Assembly (NCBI GenBank): GCA_902761755.1
Contig: CACWLP010000004.1
Location: forward strand, 82,433-137,680
Length of the DNA stretch: 55,248 nt
From: an uncultured Eubacteriales bacterium
GTDB taxonomy: Bacteria; Bacillota; Clostridia; Christensenellales; Aristaeellaceae
Direction of reading: 5' to 3'
Both the position numbers and the translations under genes were made by a program. The notes below the pieces were generated by a model. The model was not told where the DNA came from and did no database searches. It saw nothing but the letters and a program-made list of their open reading frames with translations. This document shows positions 17,306 to 25,906 of this stretch, one piece after another. Numbering within the stretch: position 1 is the stretch's first letter; each line of letters opens with the position of its first letter.

Positions 17306-19945
17306 TCAGGGCGCCAGGCTGTTCCCGCCGGGCAGCGTCAGGGTGTCGTCCACCTTGCCTTTTTCATCCAGGTAAAACTCGATAAAGTCCCGGGCAGCCC
17401 GGGTGGTATACGCGCCGGAAAGCCCGTTGGGAATGAAGCTTACGATGGCGATTTCCGGCTTGGCGTTGGGGCACATGGCCACAAACCAGCCGTTGTTCTC
17501 CAAATCCAGCCGAATCTTGCCGATGGTCACCTGAGACGTTCCCGTTTTCCCGTACATGACCTCTTTGGGCGTGTACTTCCAATCCTTGAACTGGGCCGCA
17601 GCAGTACCGGTTTCGTCGACCACGCCCTCCAGCCCCCGCAGGATGTACTGCATGTACGGCTTGGCGCTTTCCAGCACGTTGAACTGGGTGGCGGTGCGCT
17701 GGGAGAGGATCTCGCCCTCCGGGGAGATGATGGAATCCACGATGTTGGGATTGTACACGATGGCGTCGTTGGTGACGGACCCGATGTAGCGCACCACGGT
17801 AATGGGCGTCAGCAGCGTAATGGACTGGCCTACGCCCATCTGGATCTCCTGGCTGCCGCCCCATTTGATGGTGTTCAGGTACGTCCACAGATCGCGCATC
17901 AGCGCGGCCTGCAGCACCATCGTCCGGGTCATGTTCAATTCCGTCATGAAGATGGGGCGGGCGTTCACCACCCAGTCGTCGGAGGAGGTGTTGATGGCCA
18001 TATCCATCAGCAGCTTGATACACCGGTCCAGCCGGGCGTTGTCATATTCGATGCCGTAGCTGGCGCCGTAGTTGATCAGGTGCTTTTTGATGGCCGCGGC
18101 CACGATGGCGGGGGTATCCGTCATCTGCTCGGAGATGCTCACCGTCTGGTCATACAGGTTGGTCTGGTTCCCCACCACGGGGCGCAGTTCGCCCGGCAGG
18201 TCGATGCCCGTTTTGCTGGTGAGGCCCATCTGGGCGGCGTATTTGTACAGCCGCTCCTCCGAGGGGAACTGATCGTACAGCCGGGACGCGCAGGTATAGA
18301 AGAAATAGTTGCAGGAATTGGTCAGCCCCTCCACGATGGTCTGGTCCTTATGGGTGGAAGGCTTGCTGGTCCAACACTTGGGCGCGTCCTCGCGGTTGTT
18401 GGTGTACTGCATGAAGCGGCCGCCGTCGTCGATCATTTCAAAGGGAGTCAGCACGCCGTTGGTCAGGGCGGCCAGGCCCGTGACCATCTTGAAAATGGAA
18501 CCGGGCTCGGCGCGGGTCTGGATGGCATAATTCATCAGCAGCCCGCGCTCGTCCTGCACGATCTGCAACGCCGGATCCCCGCCCTTCACCATGGCGTTCA
18601 GATCGTAGTTGGGGTACTGGGCCAGGGCCAGGATGTTGCCCGCGTTGCCCTCCCGCAGGTCCATCACGATCAGCACGCCGGTGGTGGCCAGGCGAATGGG
18701 GAATTCCTCCCAGTCCCGGCTGCTGATCTTGTCTTTGTTGGTTTCCAGCCATTTGGGGTCCCGCATGCGCTTTTCCTGTTCGTTGCGGGTGCGCTCCACG
18801 TTGGCGGCGATGGCGCGTTCCGCCACGGCCTGATACTGGGAATTGATGGTGAGCTTCACGGTGTTGCCGTCCTGGGGTGGCTTGGAGGAAAGCACCCGCG
18901 TCACCTTGCCGTCCGGCGTCACCTCCACCACCCGGCTGCCCTGCCGGTCCTTGATGTTGGCGGTGAGCCAGCTTTCCATGCTGGCTTCGATGCCGTCCTG
19001 GCCGATGTAATCGTTCATGGCGTAGCCGGCGGGCTTCAGATCGCTGTAATAATAATCCGCGTTCTGGATCTTGCCCGTATAGCCGATGACCGTAGCGGCC
19101 AGGGATCCGTTGGGATATACCCGCTTGTCCCCCATCGTCACCCCCACCCAGGGCATGCTCATGCTGCGGCCCTCGATCTCGCTGACGGTTTCATAGCTCA
19201 CGTCCTCGGCGATGGCCACGGGCAGGGAGTTGAAGGCGTTATCCTGCATGGTGGTGTTGATGGCGATGATCTTGAGCACCGTATCCTCGCTCACCGGCAC
19301 GGAAGAAACCACCTTGTTCCGGTTGGGCGATACGGCGTCGGGCACCACGGAGTTTCCCTCCGCGTCCACCTGGAACAGGTACGTTCCGTCCTCCAGCGCG
19401 GTAAAGCCGAAGCGCTGGCGCAGGCGCTTGAAGCACTTTTCCGGCGTATCCAGGGTGGAGGCCGTGAGATAATTGTTGGAATAGAAGTATTCCTTGCGCT
19501 TATTGTAGGCGCTTTCCGAAATGCCTTCGCCGAAATTGAATTCCCATTCCCCGGTTTCCGCATTGCGGATCAGGGGGGACGTGACGGTGATCTGCCCGCC
19601 GTGGCTCTCCACGATCTCGATGGCCTCCAGCAGCTGGGCGGTGGGATAGTCCCAATCACTGTTGTCCCGGTAGAATGTGACGTTGTACGCCTTTTCGGAT
19701 TTGGCCAGCACCACGGAATTGATGTCCGTGATCATGCCGCGGCTGCCCCGGATGGCGATGGATTTGATGCTCTGGTTGCTGGCGGTTTCGGCATATTCCT
19801 GGCCGGACACCACCTGCAGATCGTACAGATTGAGGATGAGCACGCCGAAGGCCAGCATCACCACGCCGGTGAAAAGCAGGAACCGGGTGTTGAGCTGCTG
19901 GCTCTTTTTCTTTCTTCTGCGGTTTTTTTTGAATTCGTCCTTCAC
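17306..19945 (-). CDS. mrdA: Class B penicillin-binding protein 2 (transpeptidase)
   Basis: 879 residues. A basic cytoplasmic N-terminus, one membrane helix (about 23-43), a pedestal domain (from IRGSRGMITD) and the transpeptidase domain. Catalytic motifs: SIFK (SxxK, after AEPG), SCN (SxN) in LTNSCNYFF, and KTGTS. It cross-links new peptidoglycan during elongation with RodA. At 879 residues it is longer than most PBP2 proteins (about 630-720), mainly through inserts in the pedestal and transpeptidase domains. Its start overlaps the mreD stop (ATGA). Confidence 0.94.
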   Translation of the reverse strand: MKDEFKKNRRRKKKSQQLNTRFLLFTGVVMLAFGVLILNLYDLQVVSGQEYAETASNQSIKSIAIRGSRGMITDINSVVLAKSEKAYNVTFYRDNSDWDYPTAQLLEAIEIVESHGGQITVTSPLIRNAETGEWEFNFGEGISESAYNKRKEYFYSNNYLTASTLDTPEKCFKRLRQRFGFTALEDGTYLFQVDAEGNSVVPDAVSPNRNKVVSSVPVSEDTVLKIIAINTTMQDNAFNSLPVAIAEDVSYETVSEIEGRSMSMPWVGVTMGDKRVYPNGSLAATVIGYTGKIQNADYYYSDLKPAGYAMNDYIGQDGIEASMESWLTANIKDRQGSRVVEVTPDGKVTRVLSSKPPQDGNTVKLTINSQYQAVAERAIAANVERTRNEQEKRMRDPKWLETNKDKISSRDWEEFPIRLATTGVLIVMDLREGNAGNILALAQYPNYDLNAMVKGGDPALQIVQDERGLLMNYAIQTRAEPGSIFKMVTGLAALTNGVLTPFEMIDDGGRFMQYTNNREDAPKCWTSKPSTHKDQTIVEGLTNSCNYFFYTCASRLYDQFPSEERLYKYAAQMGLTSKTGIDLPGELRPVVGNQTNLYDQTVSISEQMTDTPAIVAAAIKKHLINYGASYGIEYDNARLDRCIKLLMDMAINTSSDDWVVNARPIFMTELNMTRTMVLQAALMRDLWTYLNTIKWGGSQEIQMGVGQSITLLTPITVVRYIGSVTNDAIVYNPNIVDSIISPEGEILSQRTATQFNVLESAKPYMQYILRGLEGVVDETGTAAAQFKDWKYTPKEVMYGKTGTSQVTIGKIRLDLENNGWFVAMCPNAKPEIAIVSFIPNGLSGAYTTRAARDFIEFYLDEKGKVDDTLTLPGGNSLAP

Positions 19946-20586
19946 GGCGCCTCATCTCCCTTCGTGCGTGTGCGGGGCGTGTACATGCGCAGCACGTACC
20001 GCACCGGCACCATGATCAGCACCGCGATCCCGGCGGTATACAGCGCGGCGCCCGCCGCCCGGGCCGCATGGGTCGCGGTAATGTCCTCCCCGATCAGGTA
20101 CATATACGTGCACAAAGCGATATTCATAATCAGGTCCATCAGCACCGCGCACAGCGGAATGCGCAGATGGGCGGGCAGATCGCCTTCCCGCCGATGGGAG
20201 AGCATCCTCCGCCACCAGCGGTCCCTTCCGCCCCGCTGCTGCTGACGGGTGCGGCGGTTGTCGTTGATGACGCGCTGCCGCTCCAGCTGCCTGTCGCTCA
20301 TGTCCGCGAACGCCTGGGCGCACAGCATGGTGATCACCGGATAAGCGATCACATAAAACCCCGGCACGTTGGAGAGCTTCAGCATGCTTTCCATCAGCAT
20401 GGCGATCACGCAGGAAGCGCAGAAGGCGTATTTCTTCCCGCAGGACACCACGATCACGGCCAGCATGGCAAACAGCACGCTCCCGCAAATGCCGCCGATT
20501 TTCAGGTACTGCATCACGCACGCCTGCACCAGATAGGCCAGCAGGGAAAGCGCCAGCACCTTCACGGCCCTTTTCAGCGCTTTCAC
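19942..20586 (-). CDS. mreD: Rod-shape determining protein MreD
   Basis: 214 residues with five or six predicted membrane spans. MreD is a polytopic partner of MreC in the elongasome. Sequence similarity within the family is low, so the call rests on the hydrophobic pattern and on the position between mreC and PBP2, both joined by four-base ATGA overlaps. A hydrophilic, strongly basic loop at about 97-140 (containing RRTRQQQRGGRDRWWRR) separates the N-terminal spans from the last ones and is unusually long for MreD. Confidence 0.88.
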   Translation of the reverse strand: MKALKRAVKVLALSLLAYLVQACVMQYLKIGGICGSVLFAMLAVIVVSCGKKYAFCASCVIAMLMESMLKLSNVPGFYVIAYPVITMLCAQAFADMSDRQLERQRVINDNRRTRQQQRGGRDRWWRRMLSHRREGDLPAHLRIPLCAVLMDLIMNIALCTYMYLIGEDITATHAARAAGAALYTAGIAVLIMVPVRYVLRMYTPRTRTKGDEAP

Positions 20587-22202
20587 TCGTCATCCTCCAG
20601 TTTCATGGCGCCGGGGTCCGGCGTGGGCACCGACGTGGGCGCCGGGGTAAAGGTCGGCCTCGCCGTGGGCGTAGGCGTCACGTATTCCTTCGGCGCCGGA
20701 CGGTATTCCAGATTCGGCGGCAGCTCCGTTCCCGCGGGGGTGGCGGAGGGGGCCGGCGTAGCGGTGGGGGCATTCTGCGGTTCGGGCGTGGAAAAGTCCT
20801 CCGGGGTCCCGGTGGACGAGGGCGCATCCGTAGCGCTGAAAATGAAATCGCTCACGCCGCCCGTTTCCCATTCCGGGATGGGCCGCGCCGTGGCCAGCGG
20901 CTCCAGCACGATCTCCTGGGACGCGTTGACCCGTGCCTGAGCGGGCTCGGCATAGCTGGGCCGGTAACGGTACACCGTCACGTACTCCAGGTGCTGGAAA
21001 TCCACCACCGGCTCCACCACCACATAGGATTTGTTGTCGTCCATGCTCCGGGTGCTTTCCCGGATGTAGCCGATGGGGATGCCCTTGGGGAATTCCAGGC
21101 CCACGCCGGAGGTGACCACTTCTTCCCCGGGCCGCGGCCGGGTAGTATCCGGCAGATAATACATGCGGCACATAGGCTTTCCGTCAGTCCCCAAAGTGCC
21201 CTTTACGCTGCCCTGGTCCCGGCTGGACACCACAAGGCCCGCCACGGTGCAGTCGCTGTTGATGATGCAGCGCACCTGGCATTTATAGTCCTTCACGTCG
21301 TAGGTGACGCCCACCAGCCCGCCCTGGGCCACGACAGCCATGTATTCCGTCACGCCGTTTTTGCTGCCCACGTCCAAAGTCAGGGTGGAAAAATAATTGC
21401 TGGTGTCCGTGCCGATCACCGTGGCCGCCAGGGGATTCAGGTCCCGGTTGCGCTGCTGCTCATCCAGCAGTTCCTGCAAAGCCTGATTGGTGTGGCGCAG
21501 ATCCTCGTTCACCGCCACTTCCGTGGCCATTTCGTCCAGCTTGATCAGCAGCTGATCGTATTCATATTCCAGATTGCCGCGGACCTTCAGCGTCCTTAAG
21601 TATTCCACCACCCGGTCCGTGACCCCGGCAAACAGCCGCTGCACCGGGGTAAACACCGCCGTGACCGCTTTCTTGGGCAGCTGCAGGATGGGCAGGCTCA
21701 CAAAATTGGATAACACCGTCATAGCCACCATGACGAACAGCACGGAGCAGATCACAATGATGGCCAGATTGCGCAGGAAGCCTTCCTTTTCGCTTCTTTT
21801 GCCGGCTTTTTTCTTTCCTTTCCGGCTTTTCTTCTTTCCGTTGGACTCCTCCGCCTGTCCCCGGCGCCTCTGGGCGGCGCTTTCCACGCGCCTCGCTTCC
21901 CGGCTCCAGGCTTCGTCCGCCGCCCTTTCATCGGTGCGGTCCCCGGCGTTATGCCTGCCCTGCCGCGGGGGTTCCGGCGCGGGCTTTTCCTCCCGGGAGG
22001 CGCTTTCGGCCTGGCCGTCCGCTTTTTCCCCTTTTTCGGAGTCCGCTTCCCGGACGGCTTCCCGCATCAGGTCGTCGGCATGCTCACTGTTTTCCATTTC
22101 CTGGGCCCAAAGCGGCTTGCGTTCTTCCACGCCAAAATCGCCCTGTCCGCTCACGCGCAGGTTTTCGCCTTCGGAAAACTCCCGTTGTTCACGTCTCGCC
22201 AT
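20583..22202 (-). CDS. mreC: Rod-shape determining protein MreC, with long N- and C-terminal extensions
   Basis: 539 residues, about twice the usual 280. A charged, low-complexity cytoplasmic part (1-142) precedes the membrane helix (about 143-166); then a coiled coil (LIKLDEMATEVAVNEDLRHTNQAL) and the two beta-barrel core (AATVIGTDTSNYFSTLTLDVGSKNGV through PKGIPIGYIRE), which is the normal MreC domain linking PBP2, MreD and MreB. The last 100 residues are rich in Pro and Thr (for example TPTPTARPTFTPAPTS). It overlaps mreD by ATGA and begins six bases after mreB. The N-terminal extension could carry an extra regulatory contact. Confidence 0.92.
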   Translation of the reverse strand: MARREQREFSEGENLRVSGQGDFGVEERKPLWAQEMENSEHADDLMREAVREADSEKGEKADGQAESASREEKPAPEPPRQGRHNAGDRTDERAADEAWSREARRVESAAQRRRGQAEESNGKKKSRKGKKKAGKRSEKEGFLRNLAIIVICSVLFVMVAMTVLSNFVSLPILQLPKKAVTAVFTPVQRLFAGVTDRVVEYLRTLKVRGNLEYEYDQLLIKLDEMATEVAVNEDLRHTNQALQELLDEQQRNRDLNPLAATVIGTDTSNYFSTLTLDVGSKNGVTEYMAVVAQGGLVGVTYDVKDYKCQVRCIINSDCTVAGLVVSSRDQGSVKGTLGTDGKPMCRMYYLPDTTRPRPGEEVVTSGVGLEFPKGIPIGYIRESTRSMDDNKSYVVVEPVVDFQHLEYVTVYRYRPSYAEPAQARVNASQEIVLEPLATARPIPEWETGGVSDFIFSATDAPSSTGTPEDFSTPEPQNAPTATPAPSATPAGTELPPNLEYRPAPKEYVTPTPTARPTFTPAPTSVPTPDPGAMKLEDDE

Positions 22203-22208
22203 GCCGAT

Positions 22209-23252
22209 TTACTCCTCGTCTTCCTCCCGAAGGAAGCTGGATTTGCCGATCCGGTGCAGCAGTTCGATGTTGTCCGCCAGATGCCCGGCGCCCAGCGCGG
22301 CGCAGCCCATGGGATCCCGGGCCAGCAGCACGGGCATATCCAGCTCGGACGCAATAAACTGATCCAGCCCGAAAAGCTGGGATGCGCCGCCCGTCAGATG
22401 GATGCCAGATTTCATCACGTCCCCCGCCAGCTCCGGCGGCGTCCTTTCCAGCACGTTCTGAATGGCCCCCAGGATCGCCTGGCAGGTGCCCTTGAGCGCT
22501 TCGTACACGGCGGCGGAGGAAATCTCCGCCGTCTGGGGCAGATTGGTGATCATGTCCCGGCCCCGCACCAGCACCCGGCGCTCCTCCTTGAGGGGCAGGG
22601 CGCTTCCCAGGGCGATCTTCACGTCCTCCGCGGTGCGGTCGCCGATGAGCATGTTGAATTCCCTTTTCACGTAAGCGATGATGCTTTCGTCCATTTTCAC
22701 CCCGCCGATGCGGATGGAACGGGACACCACGATGCCCCCCAGGCTGATCACCGCGGCCTCTGTGGTGCCGCCGCCGATATCCACCACCATGCTGCCCGTG
22801 GGCTCAAACACGGGCAGGCCGCTGCCGATGGCCGCGGCGAAGGGCTTTTCCACCAGGTGCAGCTGCCCCTGGCGGACGCCCGCGTACACCGCCGCCTTGC
22901 GCACGGCCCGGCGCTCGATGGGCGACACCCGGCAGGGAATGGTCATGATGGCCCGGGGCTTCACCAGCCGGGAAGCGCCGATGGCCTTTCTCACAAAATA
23001 CTGCAGCATGTACTGGGTCATATCGAAATCCCGGATCATGCCGTCCGACAGGGGGCGAACGCTGGTCACGTCCGCGGCGGTCCTGCCCAGCAGCGCCCAG
23101 GCTTCTTCCCCGATGGCGCGCACGGCGTGCCGTCCCGTGCGGTCCACCACCAGCAGGGAGGGCTCGTCGATCACGATGCCCTTTTTCCGCACGTATACCT
23201 GCGTATTGGCTGTGCCCAGATCAATGCCGATATCCGGCGCAATGATGGCCAT
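22209..23252 (-). CDS. mreB: Actin-like rod-shape protein MreB
   Basis: 347 residues. MreB forms membrane-bound filaments that guide the elongasome. Actin-fold motifs: phosphate-1 DIGIDLGTANTQVYV, phosphate-2 MVVDIGGGTTEAAVISLGG, and adenosine motif IHLTGGASQLFGLDQF. It lies 30 bases behind maf and six bases ahead of mreC, so it is read from the promoter upstream of maf unless a second one exists in the short gap. Confidence 0.97.
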   Translation of the reverse strand: MAIIAPDIGIDLGTANTQVYVRKKGIVIDEPSLLVVDRTGRHAVRAIGEEAWALLGRTAADVTSVRPLSDGMIRDFDMTQYMLQYFVRKAIGASRLVKPRAIMTIPCRVSPIERRAVRKAAVYAGVRQGQLHLVEKPFAAAIGSGLPVFEPTGSMVVDIGGGTTEAAVISLGGIVVSRSIRIGGVKMDESIIAYVKREFNMLIGDRTAEDVKIALGSALPLKEERRVLVRGRDMITNLPQTAEISSAAVYEALKGTCQAILGAIQNVLERTPPELAGDVMKSGIHLTGGASQLFGLDQFIASELDMPVLLARDPMGCAALGAGHLADNIELLHRIGKSSFLREEDEE

Positions 23253-23282
23253 GTATCTTCATCCGTCCATTCTGTTGATTTC

Positions 23283-23849
23283 TTATAAAACAGGCACGCC
23301 TGCGGCAGCGAGCATATCCCGCACCAGCGCCATGGGCAGGCCGATCACGTTGGAATAGCTGCCCTCAATGCGGCGCACGAACATGCCGCCCTTCCCCTGC
23401 AAGGCGTAGGCCCCGGCCTTGTCCATGGGCTCCGCCGACGCCGCGTACCTCTCGATCTCCTCCGGCGTCAGCGTTACGAACTGCACCCGGGATTCATCCC
23501 AGCGCACGTCCTCGCCCCGGGGAGAGATCACGCACACACCGGTATATACCGTGTGCCACGCGCCGGAGAGCGCGGCGATCATCCGTTTGGCGTCCGCATG
23601 GTCCTTCGGCTTGCCCAGCACCTGCCCGTCCAGGTACACCACCGTATCCGCCCCCAGCACCGTCCGGCCTGGATGGGCGTCTGCAGCGGCCCGGGCCTTC
23701 CGCCGGGCATTTTCCATGACCAGCGTCCGGGGATCCCCATGGGTGGCTTCCTCCGCATCCGCAGCGATCACTTCAAAGGGGATTCCCGTGTAGCCCATCA
23801 GTTCCCGCCGACGGGGGGAAGAGGACGCCAGGATCAACGCTTGCTGCAT
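23283..23849 (-). CDS. maf: Maf-family nucleoside triphosphate pyrophosphatase
   Basis: 188 residues. Maf proteins hydrolyse dTTP/UTP or modified nucleotides to the monophosphate. The signature LASSSPRRRELM begins at residue 7, followed by ADAEEA, LGADTVV and the C-terminal catalytic-loop and IEGSYSNVIGLPM motifs. The start at 23849 follows AAGGAAC; the frame extends further upstream but through the terminator/promoter region. It heads the maf-mreB-mreC-mreD-mrdA-minD-rodA operon, a known gene order in Firmicutes. Confidence 0.94.
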   Translation of the reverse strand: MQQALILASSSPRRRELMGYTGIPFEVIAADAEEATHGDPRTLVMENARRKARAAADAHPGRTVLGADTVVYLDGQVLGKPKDHADAKRMIAALSGAWHTVYTGVCVISPRGEDVRWDESRVQFVTLTPEEIERYAASAEPMDKAGAYALQGKGGMFVRRIEGSYSNVIGLPMALVRDMLAAAGVPVL

Positions 23850-23890
23850 GTGCCTTGTTCCTTTCCTGTTCCGCGCATTTTTGCGTACAC

Positions 23891-23929
23891 AAAAAACGCG
23901 CCCCTTATTATAGCATAATTCAGGGGCGC
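23891..23929 (-). terminator. Terminator of the SH3-like gene that also contains the maf promoter
   Basis: On the minus strand the stem GCGCCCC/GGGGCGC (23929-23923 and 23904-23898) with an inner stem ATTAT/ATAAT, followed by a T run (23896-23891). The inner stem includes the TATAAT of the next promoter, so end and start signals share the same bases. Confidence 0.75.
23907..23915 (-). promoter_or_regulatory. Extended -10 promoter of the maf-mre operon
   Basis: On the minus strand TGCTATAAT (23915-23907), an extended -10 box. No good -35 hexamer is at 16-18 bases. It sits in the loop of the upstream gene's terminator hairpin. Confidence 0.6.
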
Positions 23930-23992
23930 AAGTACAGCCTTTTTGAAACAAATTGAAATAATTTTGTAAACTCTCTATGAATCCGTAATTTC

Positions 23993-25750
23993 TCAACCGT
24001 TTCCGTAACAGATCTCCACGGTGCAGTTCTCCAATTCCAGGAATTGACCGGGCACGAGATCCACCAGCCAGCCGTTTTCGGCAAAGCTTTCGTCCGGATC
24101 CGTCAGGATCACGGTTTCACTCTCCGCAAAGCCGTCGGGATCGCAAAACAGGGTGAAAACCCTCACCCGGCTTTCTTCCGCACCCGGCAGCGGACGAACG
24201 AGGTAAGAGAAATAATTGGAATAATCCGGCAGCTGCAATTCGCAGAAGAACCGGCCGGAACCGGAGAAAATCACGGTTTCCGTATACATATCCGCGGGAT
24301 GCCGGGGCAGGATCACAGGCAGACTATCTTCCGAAGCCGGGGTCAGAACGGCGTCTCCCGTCAGGGTGATGTCCATACCCGGCACGAGATACACGGAATA
24401 GTGCGCTGCGCCGGAAGATGGGGAGGCGGTGATTTCATCCACGATCTCGTCCATGGTCGCGACGTAATGCGCTTCCGCGCCCGCTTCCACCGTCAGCAGC
24501 CACAGCCCCTCGTCCGCTTCTTGGACCGTCCATTCCCCGGCGCCTTTTTTCTCCGTCGCCGCGGGATACAGCGCGGTAATGATCCTTACGCCCGTTTTCT
24601 CAATAAAGAAGTTAGGCTCAAACAGCTTCCGCGCCTGATACCAGTCCTCTCCCTCGCCGATGATCTCGCACAGGCCGGATTCCGCTTCCCAAGGCGCGCA
24701 TTCATCCTCGTTTTCCCGATCCAGGAGCGTAAAGCCCTCGTCTTCGCTCGCCGTCAGCAGGCCGTATGCGATCCGCGGCGGCTGATGCCGGTCCGCCTGG
24801 ACGTCCGTCGCTTGAACCAAAGCCTTTTCCACCAGCCGGGAACAGGTCAGCCCCGTTTCCGGATCGTCGAAAACGATGTGATACTGCCCGTCATACTCCC
24901 CGGCGATCACCAGAGAGGCGCCCTGGGGCAGAAACGGGCCGGTTTTCCCGAGTTCCAGATCCTCCAGGACGGTCCCCTTCACGGCTCGCCCCACGATCTC
25001 CCAGGGCTGGACGAAAATCTGCACGTCCTCCCGGCGCACGTAGCCCATGGGGCCGTCGCCGTCTTCCCCCGTGATCCCGCCGCAGCAGTATACCCTGTAA
25101 CCGCCGTCCGGAGAGCAGCCTTCGACGTACACGCCGGACCCGGCATAGTAAAACCCCGCCGGGATTTCCATTCTTTCATCCGCGTACACCGTCACCCTGT
25201 CGCCGCCGTCAGCGGGAACCAGGAAAGCGCCCTCGGCATAGATTTCTTCGTCCTTCAATTCCTCCGCGGGAACGAAGCCGCACCGGTCCTTTTCATTCGT
25301 CATCACGTACCGCCAGCCGTTTCCCATGTCCGCCAGCAGGTAAACGCTTTCCCGGGCAGTGCCCGAATCGTCGGCGGACGCATCCGGCGCCGTCCGCAGT
25401 TCCGCGCCGGCTTTCTTCTTCACTTCCGCCCGGAAGAGCAATTCCGGCGCACCGTAATTCCGGTTTTTCCGCATCAGCCGGTCCGCAGGCAGGTATCCTG
25501 CCACGCCTTCCACGGCAACCAAAGCAAAGCCGTTCCCCATATCGCCGTTCAGTACGGTCACGGGCGTGCCCCCGTAGATCAGGCAGACGGGTTCGCTTTC
25601 CGCCTCCGGCTTCTTTTTCATTTCGATCCTTTCCGATAAGTCCGCGCACACCGCCACCGCGTCATAGGTTTCCGGGGTTTCTCCCCGCGCCGCGGGAAGC
25701 AGCGCCAGCAGCATCACGGCGGCCAACGCCGCACACAGCAGCTTTCTCAT
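23993..25750 (-). CDS. Secreted protein with SH3-like repeats, function unknown
   Basis: 585 residues with a signal peptide (LLCAALAAVMLLALLPAARG). The N-terminal half holds several beta-rich segments with the spacing of bacterial SH3 (SH3b) domains: PVTVLNGDMGNGFALVAVEGVAGYL and a second with LLADMGNGWRYVMTNEKDRCGFVP, sharing the DMGNG motif. The C-terminal half (about 300-585) is acidic and matches nothing I recognise. SH3b domains often bind cell-wall peptides, so an envelope role is likely but unproven. Its own strong ribosome-binding site (GGAGG) and terminator (23891-23929) make it a single-gene unit. Confidence 0.7.
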   Translation of the reverse strand: MRKLLCAALAAVMLLALLPAARGETPETYDAVAVCADLSERIEMKKKPEAESEPVCLIYGGTPVTVLNGDMGNGFALVAVEGVAGYLPADRLMRKNRNYGAPELLFRAEVKKKAGAELRTAPDASADDSGTARESVYLLADMGNGWRYVMTNEKDRCGFVPAEELKDEEIYAEGAFLVPADGGDRVTVYADERMEIPAGFYYAGSGVYVEGCSPDGGYRVYCCGGITGEDGDGPMGYVRREDVQIFVQPWEIVGRAVKGTVLEDLELGKTGPFLPQGASLVIAGEYDGQYHIVFDDPETGLTCSRLVEKALVQATDVQADRHQPPRIAYGLLTASEDEGFTLLDRENEDECAPWEAESGLCEIIGEGEDWYQARKLFEPNFFIEKTGVRIITALYPAATEKKGAGEWTVQEADEGLWLLTVEAGAEAHYVATMDEIVDEITASPSSGAAHYSVYLVPGMDITLTGDAVLTPASEDSLPVILPRHPADMYTETVIFSGSGRFFCELQLPDYSNYFSYLVRPLPGAEESRVRVFTLFCDPDGFAESETVILTDPDESFAENGWLVDLVPGQFLELENCTVEICYGNG

Positions 25751-25847
25751 TCTTCTTTTCCTCCGCTTCTGTACCGATTTTCAATGATAATGACGGATCA
25801 GGGGGGCATCTTGTTGCATTATGGCGGAAAACTACATAAATTATTTG

Positions 25848-25898
25848 AAAAAGAAGGGAAAAGCCCGGCTTCCATCCTTCATAGCACAGGCTTTCCCC
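25848..25898 (-). terminator. Terminator of the arsR-ATPase operon
   Basis: On the minus strand GGGAAAGCC pairs with GGCTTTTCCC (one bulge) across a 23-base loop, followed by a T-rich run (25852-25848), nine bases behind the ATPase stop. Confidence 0.65.
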
Positions 25899-25906
25899 TA
25901 TGACCG

